Of a stretch of DNA of 64,000 nucleotides, positions 1-7,863 are shown one piece after another. The position numbers and the translations under genes are program-made. The stretch is taken from assembly GCA_014650475.1 (NCBI GenBank), contig BMVA01000007.1, positions 248,001-312,000 on the forward strand, read 5' to 3'. Each line of letters starts with the position of its first letter. The first letter of the stretch is position 1. The DNA comes from Streptomyces albogriseolus. GTDB lineage: Bacteria > Actinomycetota > Actinomycetes > Streptomycetales > Streptomycetaceae. A model generated the notes under the pieces. The model was given only the letters and a program-made list of their open reading frames with translations, had not been told where the DNA came from and searched no databases.

Positions 1-128
1 CGACCGTATTTCTCCGCTGCTCTCTTGGCCTCGGGAACGGAAGCGATGACAGCGGACGGAACCATGTCGTGGGCCGTTCCCTGATCATCGACGAACTTGC
101 CGAATTCCAGGGCGTGGTAGTCACCCAT
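1..128 (-). CDS. Partial cassette membrane protein, N-terminus only
   Basis: The start (ATG at 126-128, behind a GGAG about 8 bases upstream) and the first 42 residues are in the window; the gene runs off the left edge. The visible part contains SAVIASVPEAKRAAEK, which aligns with GSVIAGVPEAKQAAEE near the N-terminus of the membrane protein at 1504-2100. It is therefore a paralogue, probably with the same downstream transmembrane segments, though those are outside the window. It lies in line with the minus-strand cassette 1 genes and 151 bases downstream of the last of them. It is either the final gene of that cassette or part of a further one. No biochemical function can be assigned. Confidence 0.6.
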   Translation of the reverse strand, partial: MGDYHALEFGKFVDDQGTAHDMVPSAVIASVPEAKRAAEKYG

Positions 129-226
129 GGATCAATCTCCTTACGCGGCAGGGGCCAAGGCGGCATGGAACGCCGCCGACGACGGGCTGGGAAGGGGCTG
201 CGGCCCGATGGGTAGGGCACGTGGAA

Positions 227-274
227 GCTCCTGGCTGGACAGTTGATCTCGACCATCACCCGTCCACCAGGAGC
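227..274 (-). terminator. Stem-loop after cassette 1
   Basis: GCTCCTGG at 227-234 pairs with CCAGGAGC at 267-274. The pairing extends inward (TGGAC with GTCCA) with one bulged base, leaving a loop of about 20 bases. It sits just past the stop of the minus-strand gene ending at 280 and before the next minus-strand gene. There is no clear U tract, as is common in Streptomyces. Inferred intrinsic terminator. Confidence 0.4.
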
Positions 275-279
275 CGTCG

Positions 280-858
280 TCACACCACCCAGTGCAGGGA
301 ACCAGCGATGGCCTCGCACAGGCGCAGCATCGGACCGGACATGCCGACGACCGGCGCGGAGAACGACAGGGTGAGGTAACCCGTCCCGCCCGGCAGGACC
401 ACATGGAGATCCAGGGACGTGAGTCCCACGACCCGGACGGCCCGGCCCGCCGGAAGGTCGACCACCCCGACCTCGCGCCCCGCACCGTCCTCGCCCTCCC
501 GTACCTCGATCCACGCCGCGAACGCCTCAGGATCGGCCGGCCTCTCACCCGGCGGCATGAGGGAGACGAGCAGAGAGGCCGGGAGACCGCCGTTGCGCGA
601 GAGCGTCAGGAGGTAGAACTCCATGGCGCCCCGCGCCCGCCCCGCCTCCGCGGTGTTGCGCAGGGTGGCCCACACGTTCCGCGTCAGCTCGGCCGGCACC
701 TGCCGGCCGTCCGCCTGCTTCTCCACGAAGGTCTTCAGCTGACGACGCCAGCGGTCCTGCGTCAGGTCGACGCGGAACCACTCCCGCGGGACGAGCAGCC
801 GGTAGTCCCGGGCACCGGCCGTCAGCGGCGCGGCGCCGCTCTCGGACGACTCGCTCAC
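280..858 (-). CDS. T7SS cassette soluble protein, family A (cassette 1)
   Basis: This 192-residue protein has no signal peptide or membrane segment. The N-terminal part reads DYRLLVPREWFRVDL, the middle has EFYLLTLSRNG followed by LPASLLVSLMPPG, and the end reads TLSFSAPVVGMSGPMLRLCEAIAGSLHWVV. The same layout recurs in the products of 9531-10082 and 7186-7818, so each cassette has one copy. The GTG start overlaps the stop of the preceding gene by 4 bases (GTGA), which indicates translational coupling and rules out a longer N-terminus. The fold looks alpha/beta with a C-terminal beta sheet and a last helix. It could be a chaperone, adaptor or immunity-like partner of the adjacent effector-like protein; that is inference from position only. 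Confidence 0.72.
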   Translation of the reverse strand: MSESSESGAAPLTAGARDYRLLVPREWFRVDLTQDRWRRQLKTFVEKQADGRQVPAELTRNVWATLRNTAEAGRARGAMEFYLLTLSRNGGLPASLLVSLMPPGERPADPEAFAAWIEVREGEDGAGREVGVVDLPAGRAVRVVGLTSLDLHVVLPGGTGYLTLSFSAPVVGMSGPMLRLCEAIAGSLHWVV

Positions 859-1523
859 CCCGGCATCACCAAGGGCCCCCCGGAGTCGTCGAAGAGGCGG
901 ACGCTCTTCACGATGCCGGCGAACATGGCGGAGAAGACATCCCACCCCTCGACCGTGGGCGTCCCCATCTCCAGCACCAGCACGGTGCCGTTGCTCAGCG
1001 GGATCTGCACCTGGATGAACGACGTCCAGATCGGCTCGTCCTGACCCGACTGCGTCAGGACGCCGTCGACGTTCGAGGCACGGTTGCCGACGCACGTCAC
1101 CGCCGGACCGCAGGGCAACTGCACCTCGTCGACCTGACCCAGCCCGAGGTGCCGCATCGTGGTCGCGAGGAACCCGGCCGGATTCCGGCCGGCCCGCTCG
1201 TCGAGGTCCATGAGGCTGACGTTCACCGTCGCCGTGCAGCGGACCCCGTCGACCTCCGCGTTGACGAAGCCGGCGTACTGCACACCGGCCTCGATGAACT
1301 CGTCGTAGTGCGCCGCGCACATCGCGGCGTACTGCAACTGCACCTCCTCGTCGGCGCCGGGCAGCGCCTGCTTGGCAAGAGCGACCAGCTGGTCCGCCAG
1401 CTCGTCCAGGTCGTCCGCCTCGAAGGGAAGCTCGAAGAACCCCTCGGGCATGATCCAGCGGACCTCTATGCCGTCGCTCCCGGTGAGCGCGCGCTGCGCC
1501 GCCTCAGCTGTTTCCGTGGTCAT
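855..1523 (-). CDS. T7SS cassette soluble protein, family B (cassette 1)
   Basis: This 222-residue protein has no membrane segment. It reads VRWIMPEGFFELPFE near the N-terminus, has two central strand-rich blocks (VRCTATVNVSLMDLDE and VQLPCGPAVTCVGN), and ends with a C-terminal strand-then-helix block (TVLVLEMGTPTVEGW, then an FAGIVKSVRLFD helix). The layout matches the product of 8945-9538, including the LPCGPAV / LPVGPAV block, which suggests common descent. The ATG at 1521-1523 was chosen because it lies 20 bases inside the end of the upstream membrane-protein gene, as in the other overlapping junctions of this operon. Function is unknown. Its constant position beside family A suggests the two work together. 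Confidence 0.7.
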   Translation of the reverse strand: MTTETAEAAQRALTGSDGIEVRWIMPEGFFELPFEADDLDELADQLVALAKQALPGADEEVQLQYAAMCAAHYDEFIEAGVQYAGFVNAEVDGVRCTATVNVSLMDLDERAGRNPAGFLATTMRHLGLGQVDEVQLPCGPAVTCVGNRASNVDGVLTQSGQDEPIWTSFIQVQIPLSNGTVLVLEMGTPTVEGWDVFSAMFAGIVKSVRLFDDSGGPLVMPG

Positions 1524-2100
1524 CTGCACCCTTGCTTCGGGACGGTTCACGGTCGTCCACCTCGGGACGGAACGTCGCGGCGAACGGGTAGGGCCCGTAG
1601 TGCGGATAGTGGGCCGGGATCTCCGCCCCTCCGCGCCGGGCGATGTGCGCGATTTCGCGGTACTTCGCCGCGCGGGCCCGCAGATTCTGCCGGACCGGGT
1701 CATCCCAGTGCTTCACCGCGCTGCGTACGAAGAAGAAGATCTGCGTCAGCAGGACCACCGCCGCGACCGCCAGATAGGCGTTGCGGGAGGCGGCGGTCTC
1801 CCAGTACCGCGCGACGCCGCCCCAGTAGACGACGGCTCCGAAGCCGACGAGCGCCAGCGGCACTCCGTGCTTGAAGCCCGCGTTGAACATCTCCTCCTCG
1901 TCGGCATGCCGCCGGCGCAGCAGGTCGAGCACCGCCTCGTCGTCGAGGAAGTCGAACCGGAGCTCTCGTCCCGCCTCCTCGGCGGCCTGTTTCGCCTCCG
2001 GCACGCCGGCGATCACCGAGCCGTCGACCAGCGTGACGGTGTCCCCGCCGCGTCGGCCGATGAACTGCCTCGGTCCTGGTTCCTGTTCATCGTGCGTCAT
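1504..2100 (-). CDS. Cassette 1 membrane protein
   Basis: This 198-residue protein has a soluble N-terminal ~85 residues, including VTLVDGSVIAGVPEAKQAAEE and an acidic stretch. Two hydrophobic segments follow, roughly residues 86-104 (LALVGFGAVVYWGGVA) and 112-130 (AYLAVAAVVLLTQIFFF), then a basic, proline- and tyrosine-rich C-terminal tail. It is predicted to be an inner-membrane protein with both ends in the cytoplasm. It follows the effector-like gene by 30 bases, overlaps the next gene by 20 bases, and is paralogous to the partial gene at the left edge. It may anchor or receive the cassette's secreted partner; this is positional inference. Confidence 0.72.
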   Translation of the reverse strand: MTHDEQEPGPRQFIGRRGGDTVTLVDGSVIAGVPEAKQAAEEAGRELRFDFLDDEAVLDLLRRRHADEEEMFNAGFKHGVPLALVGFGAVVYWGGVARYWETAASRNAYLAVAAVVLLTQIFFFVRSAVKHWDDPVRQNLRARAAKYREIAHIARRGGAEIPAHYPHYGPYPFAATFRPEVDDREPSRSKGADDHGNS

Positions 2101-2130
2101 GACATGTGCTTTCCGTTGCTGGGGCCACGC

Positions 2131-3366
2131 TCAGGCGGCCAGGGCCGCGTTGAACGCCTTCGGCGAGACGCTCGGGGCGGGGCGAGGGCTGGGGCGGGGC
2201 GAGGGCGACGGCGTGGGGGTCGGCGCGGTGGCCTTGGGGGGCTCCTGGTAGCCGGTCCGACCGCCGTTCTCACCGCTGAGCATGCGGTTCAAGGCGCTCG
2301 CAAGACCTGCTCCCTTGATGACAGCCGTGATCTTCTTGCCGTCGATCGCCGCAGCCCGAGCCGTCCTTCCCAGGACCTTGTTGGTCAGCTTGACGGCGAC
2401 CCCGTTCAGGAAGTTGTGTCCGACGCCGTCCAGCGCCCGCACGCCGCTGAACCTGAACTTCGTCAATCCCTTGACGCCCTTGAGGGCTCTGAACCCCTTC
2501 AGAGCTCCCAGGCCGGGAAGCACTCCCAACGCGTCGGCGCCCAGCTTCAACCAGTCCACCTTCCCGCCGCGCACCGTCATGTCGTACGCGTGACCGGCAA
2601 GGGCCGCCGCGCTCGCCACCACGGCCAGGGTCGCGAAGATGGGCACCAGGAACTGGAGTGGCGGAACGAACGCGCAAATGACCGCAAGGACGGACAGAAC
2701 TGCCGAGATGTTCGAGAGCATGTCGGCCCAGTCCGCCAGGAAGTTCATGAATCCGCCGGGATCCCGGACCGCATCGTGATGCACAACGTTCCTGATATGA
2801 CGAGCGGCCTTGTCCCCGGCGTCGTCATAGATCTCCCTGGCGTCCTTCACCGCCTTGCGGGCGCCCCCGATGCGGCGCAGCGCCTCGGCCCGCTTCTTGA
2901 CCCACCGCTCGTACTCCTCTTTCTCCGCGGCGGGGATCTCGAGCACCGTCGGGTATTTCTCGGTGAACTTCTTGACCTCACCGTCCGCGAGGTCGTGGTC
3001 GGCTTTCGCCTCCCGGTAGTCGGCGAGGGCCTTGTCCGCCTTGCGCTGCGCCCGCCGCATCTCGCTGGCGAACTGCTCCGAGCTTCCTTCGCTGACCTCT
3101 TCACCGACGGCCTTCGCCGCTTCGTCGTAGCGCTCGAAGGACTTCTTCAGCTTGTCGGCCGTACCGCCGGCGAGGTCGTGGAAGCCCTTGCCCGCCTCGC
3201 TGTCCCAGCCCTCGACGGAGGCCAGCGCCTTGATGACGCGGGACTGTTCGTCGATCATGTCGGCCATCTTGCGGAGCCTGCGGCCCAGTTCGGCGACCTC
3301 CTCAGGGTCGCCAGGCGTGGGGTCGTCGTGCCACAGCGGCGGCCAGTCGGCGTCTGTCCTGCTCAC
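2131..3366 (-). CDS. Putative T7SS-secreted protein with T7SS-signal-type N-terminus (cassette 1)
   Basis: This 411-residue protein opens with a long helical region (about residues 1-200) resembling the actinobacterial putative T7SS-signal domain. DPTPGDPEEV lies at residues 15-24 and a WXG-like turn (W54, with G58) follows, then helices ending in RRAQRKADKAL. A hydrophobic stretch of two or three segments spans about 218-258. A glycine- and lysine-rich region follows, then a proline/serine-rich tail (about 375-400). The products of 5418-6776 and 11477-12997 share the N-terminal motif and the central hydrophobic block. The gene overlaps its small helical partner by ATGA, the classic pairing of T7SS substrates. 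No recognisable toxin motif is seen at the C-terminus. Best reading: a secreted or membrane-inserting substrate of unknown activity. Confidence 0.72.
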   Translation of the reverse strand: MSRTDADWPPLWHDDPTPGDPEEVAELGRRLRKMADMIDEQSRVIKALASVEGWDSEAGKGFHDLAGGTADKLKKSFERYDEAAKAVGEEVSEGSSEQFASEMRRAQRKADKALADYREAKADHDLADGEVKKFTEKYPTVLEIPAAEKEEYERWVKKRAEALRRIGGARKAVKDAREIYDDAGDKAARHIRNVVHHDAVRDPGGFMNFLADWADMLSNISAVLSVLAVICAFVPPLQFLVPIFATLAVVASAAALAGHAYDMTVRGGKVDWLKLGADALGVLPGLGALKGFRALKGVKGLTKFRFSGVRALDGVGHNFLNGVAVKLTNKVLGRTARAAAIDGKKITAVIKGAGLASALNRMLSGENGGRTGYQEPPKATAPTPTPSPSPRPSPRPAPSVSPKAFNAALAA

Positions 3367-3674
3367 TTCTTCCCCTTGCTCTGCGCCTTGGCGTCCCGTA
3401 TCGCCTTGGCCAGCTCGCGGTCGATGTCGTCGTACGCCTTGGCCGCGGTCCGGGTGAACTCCGACAGCTGCTCAAGCTCCTTCATGAGCTTTTTGCGCGT
3501 CTTCTTCCAGGTGTCCCCGAAGTCGGAGAACGCGTCCTTGAGGCCGCCGTGGCCTATCGCGCTGCCGTACTCGTCCGCAGGGTTTCCGTGCTTCTCGAAC
3601 TCGCCGTGAATTTTCGCCAGGTCACGTGAACATTGTTTGATGGCGGCAAGGTCCGCCTTTATGTGATCCCCCAT
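3363..3674 (-). CDS. Small WXG100-like T7SS substrate/partner (cassette 1)
   Basis: This 103-residue, highly charged and almost wholly helical protein matches the size of ESAT-6/WXG100 proteins. It lacks a true WXG turn but has DAFSDFGDTWKKTRKKL (W56), a signature also present in the small proteins of the other two cassettes. It ends in YDDID (Y81-D85) followed by RELAKA. YxxxD/E is the established C-terminal secretion signal of mycobacterial T7SS substrates. The ATG is preceded by AAAGGA at a good distance. Its stop overlaps the start of the large partner gene by 4 bases, implying co-translation and probably a heterodimer. Secretion itself is inferred. Confidence 0.72.
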   Translation of the reverse strand: MGDHIKADLAAIKQCSRDLAKIHGEFEKHGNPADEYGSAIGHGGLKDAFSDFGDTWKKTRKKLMKELEQLSEFTRTAAKAYDDIDRELAKAIRDAKAQSKGKK

Positions 3675-3822
3675 GTTTCCATTCCTTTCTCACCTGTACG
3701 CACACGCTGCACGATTCCACAAGGACGAGCGCGACCGTCCGCTCACTCCATCGTCCCGACTCTGCACAGGAGATACTCTCAGTAGACCGATCTGGTTCGG
3801 CATCGGCAAGGAGATCGTTGGC

Positions 3823-4506
3823 ATGGCACGCAGGAGCAAACAGGGCGGAATCACGGAACGCCTCGGCATCCACTCCGAAGCAGGCGAATGGTGCTGGATC
3901 GGAAAAATCCCGCAGCCTCCGGCCGATGTTCTGCACGCCGCGGGTAACCCACCGCTCCGCCCGGCCCGCCGACCGCCGTTGGCCATGATCGGTACGGTAC
4001 TCGGCGCCCCTTTCCTCCCACTCCTCCTTCTCCTGAGCCTTCTGGCCCGAGCACAGGAGGCGGTGGAGCGTTCCCTCGACTCGAAGGAGGAGAAGGAACG
4101 CCACCGGGCGAAGAAGCAGGACGAGAAACGCATGGACGCGGCTGTGGAACAGCGCGGACTGGACAACGTCTTCGACGGCGACTGGAACGGCGCCGCCGGC
4201 CAGTTCCTCCTGCGCTGGTACAGCCACTCGACCCACCACGAGCGCCTGCTGTTCGCGGGCCCGGACGGAATCGTTCTCGCGGCCCCACCCAAGCGCGTCA
4301 GCTCAGGACGCGACAAGCACGCCCAGGTCGTCGCCCGGCTGTCCCCCAACGAGGCCACGCTGGAAGATCCCTTCTCCGGTGAGTTCGAGACCCGGATACT
4401 ACTGATCCGCTTCCACGACGGCTCCTGGCTGCGCGTGGACACGGAGGAGTCCCGCAGCGAACTCCACATGTACGCGCTCCGACGCCCGTCCCCCGGCGGA
4501 TTCTGA
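3823..4506 (+). CDS. Hypothetical membrane-associated protein between cassettes 1 and 2
   Basis: This 227-residue protein was placed at the ATG at 3823 because AAGGAG lies 9 bases upstream; the open frame extends further back but without a ribosome site. A single strongly hydrophobic segment (MIGTVLGAPFLPLLLLLSLLA) lies at about residues 54-74. It is followed by a very charged stretch with EEKERHRAKKQDEKR and then a soluble domain with WNGAAGQFLLRWYSHSTHHERLLF. The C-terminal half looks like a beta-rich domain. The gene is divergent from cassette 1. It is not one of the repeated cassette families and its role is unknown. It may be an accessory membrane protein of the locus or an unrelated insertion. 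Confidence 0.6.
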   Translation: MARRSKQGGITERLGIHSEAGEWCWIGKIPQPPADVLHAAGNPPLRPARRPPLAMIGTVLGAPFLPLLLLLSLLARAQEAVERSLDSKEEKERHRAKKQDEKRMDAAVEQRGLDNVFDGDWNGAAGQFLLRWYSHSTHHERLLFAGPDGIVLAAPPKRVSSGRDKHAQVVARLSPNEATLEDPFSGEFETRILLIRFHDGSWLRVDTEESRSELHMYALRRPSPGGF

Positions 4507-5121
4507 GGCAACGCCGACGCCCGTCCGAGGTGAGGCGCCCTCCGATCGACGCTTCGGCGAAGCGCCGCATCCCCGGTGGTGCCGGCCAGCCTCGACGTCT
4601 GGGGACGGAGATCCGCCTCAGGGTCCTCAACGACCGCCAGCACGTCGCCGGCGACGTAGATGTCCGACGTCGTCTGCACCTCAGACCCAGTACCACGCGC
4701 CTTGAGCTCGTGCTCCAACGGGTCGTCACGGTCAGGGCAGGGAAGGGAGAGCTGTGGCGGAGTCGACGAAGTTCATCGTGACCATCAGGGTGAAGTGCCG
4801 GTACCCCGAACAGCCGCTGACGGGCGTACAGGTCGCTGGACGGCACGTCGTTTCCGGCGATTTCGCCGCGAAGTTCGCGTTGGTGAAACCGATAACACCA
4901 CCGATATCGTCATTGCACAGGGCGCATCTCGTCTCACGGGAGGGCACAACCTACTACCTTCCAGGAACAATCACTTGGGACATCCCCTGGACCGGCACGG
5001 AGGTCACGGGCGGCGACCTGCCCGACAGCTCGGTAACGGCAGGCAGTCACCGTTCAGGGGATCCGGGCAGTCAACCGTTGACAGCTCAACAGCGAGTACA
5101 CACATGGGGGGAGGGTCCGCC
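4507..5121. other. 615-base intergenic stretch before cassette 2
   Basis: No convincing gene is seen. A plus-strand GTG frame at 4754 with an upstream GGAAGGGAGA runs into the next gene and has no recognisable content. On the minus strand, about 4515-4718 reads as protein-like sequence with good GC3 (TSDIYVAGDVLAVVEDPEADL) but runs on without an end of its own into antisense of the neighbouring gene and has only a TTG start, so it may be a gene remnant. The last 100 bases should hold the promoter of cassette 2. A run of eleven purines, mostly G, at 5105-5115 supplies the ribosome site of the next gene. Confidence 0.35.
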
Positions 5122-5421
5122 ATGGGCGAACCGGATCTGACGGTCGATTACGACTTCCTCGCAGACTGTGAGCGCAAGCTAGGCCAGCTCAAGAAGACCT
5201 TCGAGGACATCGAGAACCGCCGCGACGACATGAAGGAGCACTGGGGCTCCCGTGCAGTTGCCGAGGCCATGGAGGACTTCGTCGACAACTGGGACGACTA
5301 CCGCACCAGACTTGTCGAGTCTCTCGATTCCGTCGGCAAGCTCGTAGCGGGCAGCAAAAAGGCGTTCGAGGATCTCGACGGAGAGCTGGCCAAGGCGAAC
5401 AAGAAGAAAAAGAACAAGTGA
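5122..5421 (+). CDS. Small WXG100-like T7SS substrate/partner (cassette 2)
   Basis: This 99-residue helical protein starts at an ATG (5122) just after a very strong G-rich Shine-Dalgarno. It has W41-G42 in the middle hairpin (EHWGSRAVAEAMEDF), close to a WXG turn, and shares the MEDFVDNWDDYRTRL signature (W57) with the other cassette small proteins. It ends FEDLD (F82-D86) then GELAKA and a lysine-rich tail, a phenylalanine variant of the YxxxD secretion signal. Its stop overlaps the GTG start of the large partner by 4 bases. It is first in the plus-strand cassette 2. The family assignment rests on size, helicity and motifs. Confidence 0.74.
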   Translation: MGEPDLTVDYDFLADCERKLGQLKKTFEDIENRRDDMKEHWGSRAVAEAMEDFVDNWDDYRTRLVESLDSVGKLVAGSKKAFEDLDGELAKANKKKKNK

Positions 5422-6776
5422 CAGCGACATCCAAGCGCCGTCCGGTGGACTGGCAGCCCCTCTGTGAATTTGATCCCGTACCCGGCGATCCGGAGGAAAT
5501 CCGCGCCGAGGTCAAGCACATGATCTCGGTGGCCGAGAAGCTGCGAGACCAGGCCAAGAACCTTAAGGCGATCAGCGACGACGACACGCTCAAGGGCAAG
5601 TACGTCAAGACCCTGCGTGAGGAGTCCTCCACGCTGGAGAAGCACATGCGGGAAGTGGCCAGTCGCTATGAGCGCGTGCACGGCCACCTGACCAAATGGT
5701 CCGACGAACTGGAGGCTTTTCAGGCCGACGCCGACAAGGTGTTGCACCGGGCCAAGCAGAAGCAGGAAGAATTCGAGGCGGAGAAGGCCAAGAAGTCCGG
5801 TTCCGGTGACGGGGAGACGCCGCAGGCCTCACCCAGTGGCGAGGACCATCCCTACGAGGACCACCTCGAGTCGTACCGCAAGCAGCTGAACACCATCATC
5901 GGCGACCGTGACTCCCGCGCGAACCACCACAAGGACAAGATCCGCGCCGAGATCGAAGACGTGATCGAGGACTCGACGTGGGACAACGTGAAGGGCTGGG
6001 TCCACGACAACGCGGACCTGATCAAGGCCTTCATCGATGTCCTGGGCTGGGTAGCAACGTTCGCGGGTTTTCTAGCGCTCGCCATTCCCGGCTTGAATCT
6101 TCTCGTCCTCGGCATCGCAGGCCTTACGATCCTGCTCAGACTCGCCCTGGTGGCGTCCGGCGACGCCACCTGGACGGATGTCATCTTCGACGTCGTGGGT
6201 GGATTGCTCGTCGTAGGTGGTATCGGGGCCGCTGCGAAGCTCGCCAGCGGCGCCAAGGCCACTGTCAACGCCGCTCAGGCCGCCCGCACCACCGGCCTGA
6301 GTCAAGGACTCAGAGGCGTCAAGGGCATCATGGATGATATGGGACGGCTGATGTCCAAGATGCCGGAAGGGCCGGGGCGTCAAGTAGTCAGTACGGCACG
6401 CAACGGCATACGCAAGTCCATCTCCCAAAACGTGGGCCTGGTGACCAAGGGGCCTCTGAATGTCAGCCCGCTGTCAACTCTGCTGCATCTCGGCGACAAG
6501 GAAATGGCTGGCATGGCCAAGATGCTGCAGGCGAACAAAGCGGTCTTTCCGGCAGCCGCCGGGGCCGCTGCGGACAGGGCTTACAAATCCTACCAGTTGG
6601 GTCTCGGCATCGCGTGGACCGGCATGGGGATGGACGTCATGGACAAGACGCTGGGAAAGAGTGACCTGACGAGCTGGACGCACGAAAAGCTCGGAACCGG
6701 CGAAAAGCCCTACAACGAGGGGTATTCCGACTGGAAGGACAACACGCTGAAGCCTGCCCCCGACACCCACTGGTGA
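5418..6776 (+). CDS. Putative T7SS-secreted protein with T7SS-signal-type N-terminus (cassette 2)
   Basis: This 452-residue protein carries DPVPGDPEEI at residues 19-28, then a long charged helical region to about residue 185. WDNVKGWVHDNA (188-199) precedes a hydrophobic block at about 201-270. The WVHDNA segment and the following DVxGWVAT match the product of 11477-12997 closely. The C-terminal third (about 280-452) is helical with mixed charge, ending APDTHW, and matches no toxin I recognise. The GTG start is fixed by the GTGA overlap with the small partner gene. It is followed at 9 bases by a membrane-protein gene. Expected role: substrate of the EccC-type ATPase encoded nearby, possibly membrane-active; not demonstrated. 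Confidence 0.74.
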   Translation: MTATSKRRPVDWQPLCEFDPVPGDPEEIRAEVKHMISVAEKLRDQAKNLKAISDDDTLKGKYVKTLREESSTLEKHMREVASRYERVHGHLTKWSDELEAFQADADKVLHRAKQKQEEFEAEKAKKSGSGDGETPQASPSGEDHPYEDHLESYRKQLNTIIGDRDSRANHHKDKIRAEIEDVIEDSTWDNVKGWVHDNADLIKAFIDVLGWVATFAGFLALAIPGLNLLVLGIAGLTILLRLALVASGDATWTDVIFDVVGGLLVVGGIGAAAKLASGAKATVNAAQAARTTGLSQGLRGVKGIMDDMGRLMSKMPEGPGRQVVSTARNGIRKSISQNVGLVTKGPLNVSPLSTLLHLGDKEMAGMAKMLQANKAVFPAAAGAAADRAYKSYQLGLGIAWTGMGMDVMDKTLGKSDLTSWTHEKLGTGEKPYNEGYSDWKDNTLKPAPDTHW

Positions 6777-6785
6777 GGATGGACC

Positions 6786-7199
6786 ATGGACTTGAACTCA
6801 GCGCAACGCATCACCCAGGCCGAAGCCGCCCGCACGGGACTGGGGACCGGCCCCAACCGGCGACTCAGACTCACCCTGTTCATCGGGATGCCGATGGTCT
6901 TTCTGGTGTTCGGAGTCCTGATCCTCGTGCCGAAATCCCTGAGAGACGAAGTGCTTCACGTCTATGAGGCCGGGATCATCGGCTGTCTCCTCCACTATGC
7001 GTGGGTCTTCGCGAAGTACCCTCGGCACGCTGGCCGTCCGCCCTACCTCACCCGTGATCTCGCCATGGGCGGTGGCTTCTACTTGCCCTCCTTGATGCTC
7101 GGCTTCTGGCCGGGCATGATCGCCGCCCCGGCATGGGCACTCTTCGTAGGCATCACCTATGCGGTGGAAGTGACGCGGAGGCGAAATGACCACCGTTGA
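6786..7199 (+). CDS. Cassette 2 small membrane protein
   Basis: This 137-residue protein has about four hydrophobic segments: residues 30-48 (LTLFIGMPMVFLVFGVLIL), 60-76 (YEAGIIGCLLHYAWVF), 95-108 and 110-128. The N-terminal 28 residues are polar and the C-terminus is basic. The start ATG is 9 bases after the effector-like gene; a GAGGA lies just upstream. Its 3' end overlaps the next gene by 14 bases. It holds the same operon position as the membrane proteins of cassettes 1 and 3, although sequence similarity to them is not obvious. Role unknown. Confidence 0.7.
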   Translation: MDLNSAQRITQAEAARTGLGTGPNRRLRLTLFIGMPMVFLVFGVLILVPKSLRDEVLHVYEAGIIGCLLHYAWVFAKYPRHAGRPPYLTRDLAMGGGFYLPSLMLGFWPGMIAAPAWALFVGITYAVEVTRRRNDHR

Positions 7200-7818
7200 G
7201 CGCCGCCGGTCCCCAAACGGCTTCAACCTGGTGCCGCCGCCCGGCTGGGACGTGATTCCGCTGCGGACGGGCACGAGGGAAGCGATGGACGCCATCGTCC
7301 GCAAGGCCGTCTCACAGCTGCCCGCCGGCTTTCCCAAGGACGACATCCCGAAGGCCCGGCTGAAGCTCACCCAAGAGATGAAGAAGGTCGTCCGCCGGGC
7401 CAGCGCCAAGGGGGGAATGACCCTCTACCTCCCCACCGAACCCCTTCACGGCGTCGTGCTGCCCGTCTCGATCGTGGCATCCGCACCGATCGAGATTCCG
7501 CGGGTCAGACCCGGCAGCGGCCCGGAAGCGGTCCTGGCCGCGCTCGCCTCCGTGACTTCCGGTGCCGAGACGCGGGAGCTTGACGGCATCGCGGCCCTGC
7601 GCTCGGAGCGAGACGTACCCGCTGACGCGGACAAGGGCGTCGATGTCGCCCACCGCCGGGTCGAGTACTTCGTCCCGGTCCCGGACAGTGACCCCGACCA
7701 GTACCTGTCCTTCTCCTTCAGCGCCCTGATCGCGCCCGGCTCGGATCCCGCCTTCTACGACACCCTCGTGGAACTGTTCGACGCCGTGATGGGAACCTTC
7801 CGCTGGGCCTACGCCTGA
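7186..7818 (+). CDS. T7SS cassette soluble protein, family A (cassette 2)
   Basis: This 210-residue protein opens FNLVPPPGWDVIPL and has GGMTLYLPTE followed by LPVSIVAS in the middle. The C-terminal block contains EYFVPVPDSD, LSFSFSALIAPG and YDTLVELFDAVMGTFRW. These landmarks line up with the cassette 3 protein (VPVPGTG, LTFSTPLV, MVELFDAVAGSLRW) and the cassette 1 protein (LSFSAPVV, AIAGSLHW), making this the clearest repeated family in the locus. There is no signal peptide or membrane segment, so a cytoplasmic role is likely. The start ATG lies within the end of the membrane-protein gene. A substrate chaperone or adaptor role is the most economical guess but is not shown. Confidence 0.72.
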   Translation: MTTVERRRSPNGFNLVPPPGWDVIPLRTGTREAMDAIVRKAVSQLPAGFPKDDIPKARLKLTQEMKKVVRRASAKGGMTLYLPTEPLHGVVLPVSIVASAPIEIPRVRPGSGPEAVLAALASVTSGAETRELDGIAALRSERDVPADADKGVDVAHRRVEYFVPVPDSDPDQYLSFSFSALIAPGSDPAFYDTLVELFDAVMGTFRWAYA

Positions 7819-7863
7819 CGGGTCCCGCCCCCCGACCCACGTCCCCGACGAAAGAGACCTTTC

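Noticed and set aside
4754-5140. GTG-started plus-strand frame with a good ribosome site before cassette 2
   Set aside because: Overlaps the strongly supported small T7SS gene, has no recognisable content and poor codon bias.
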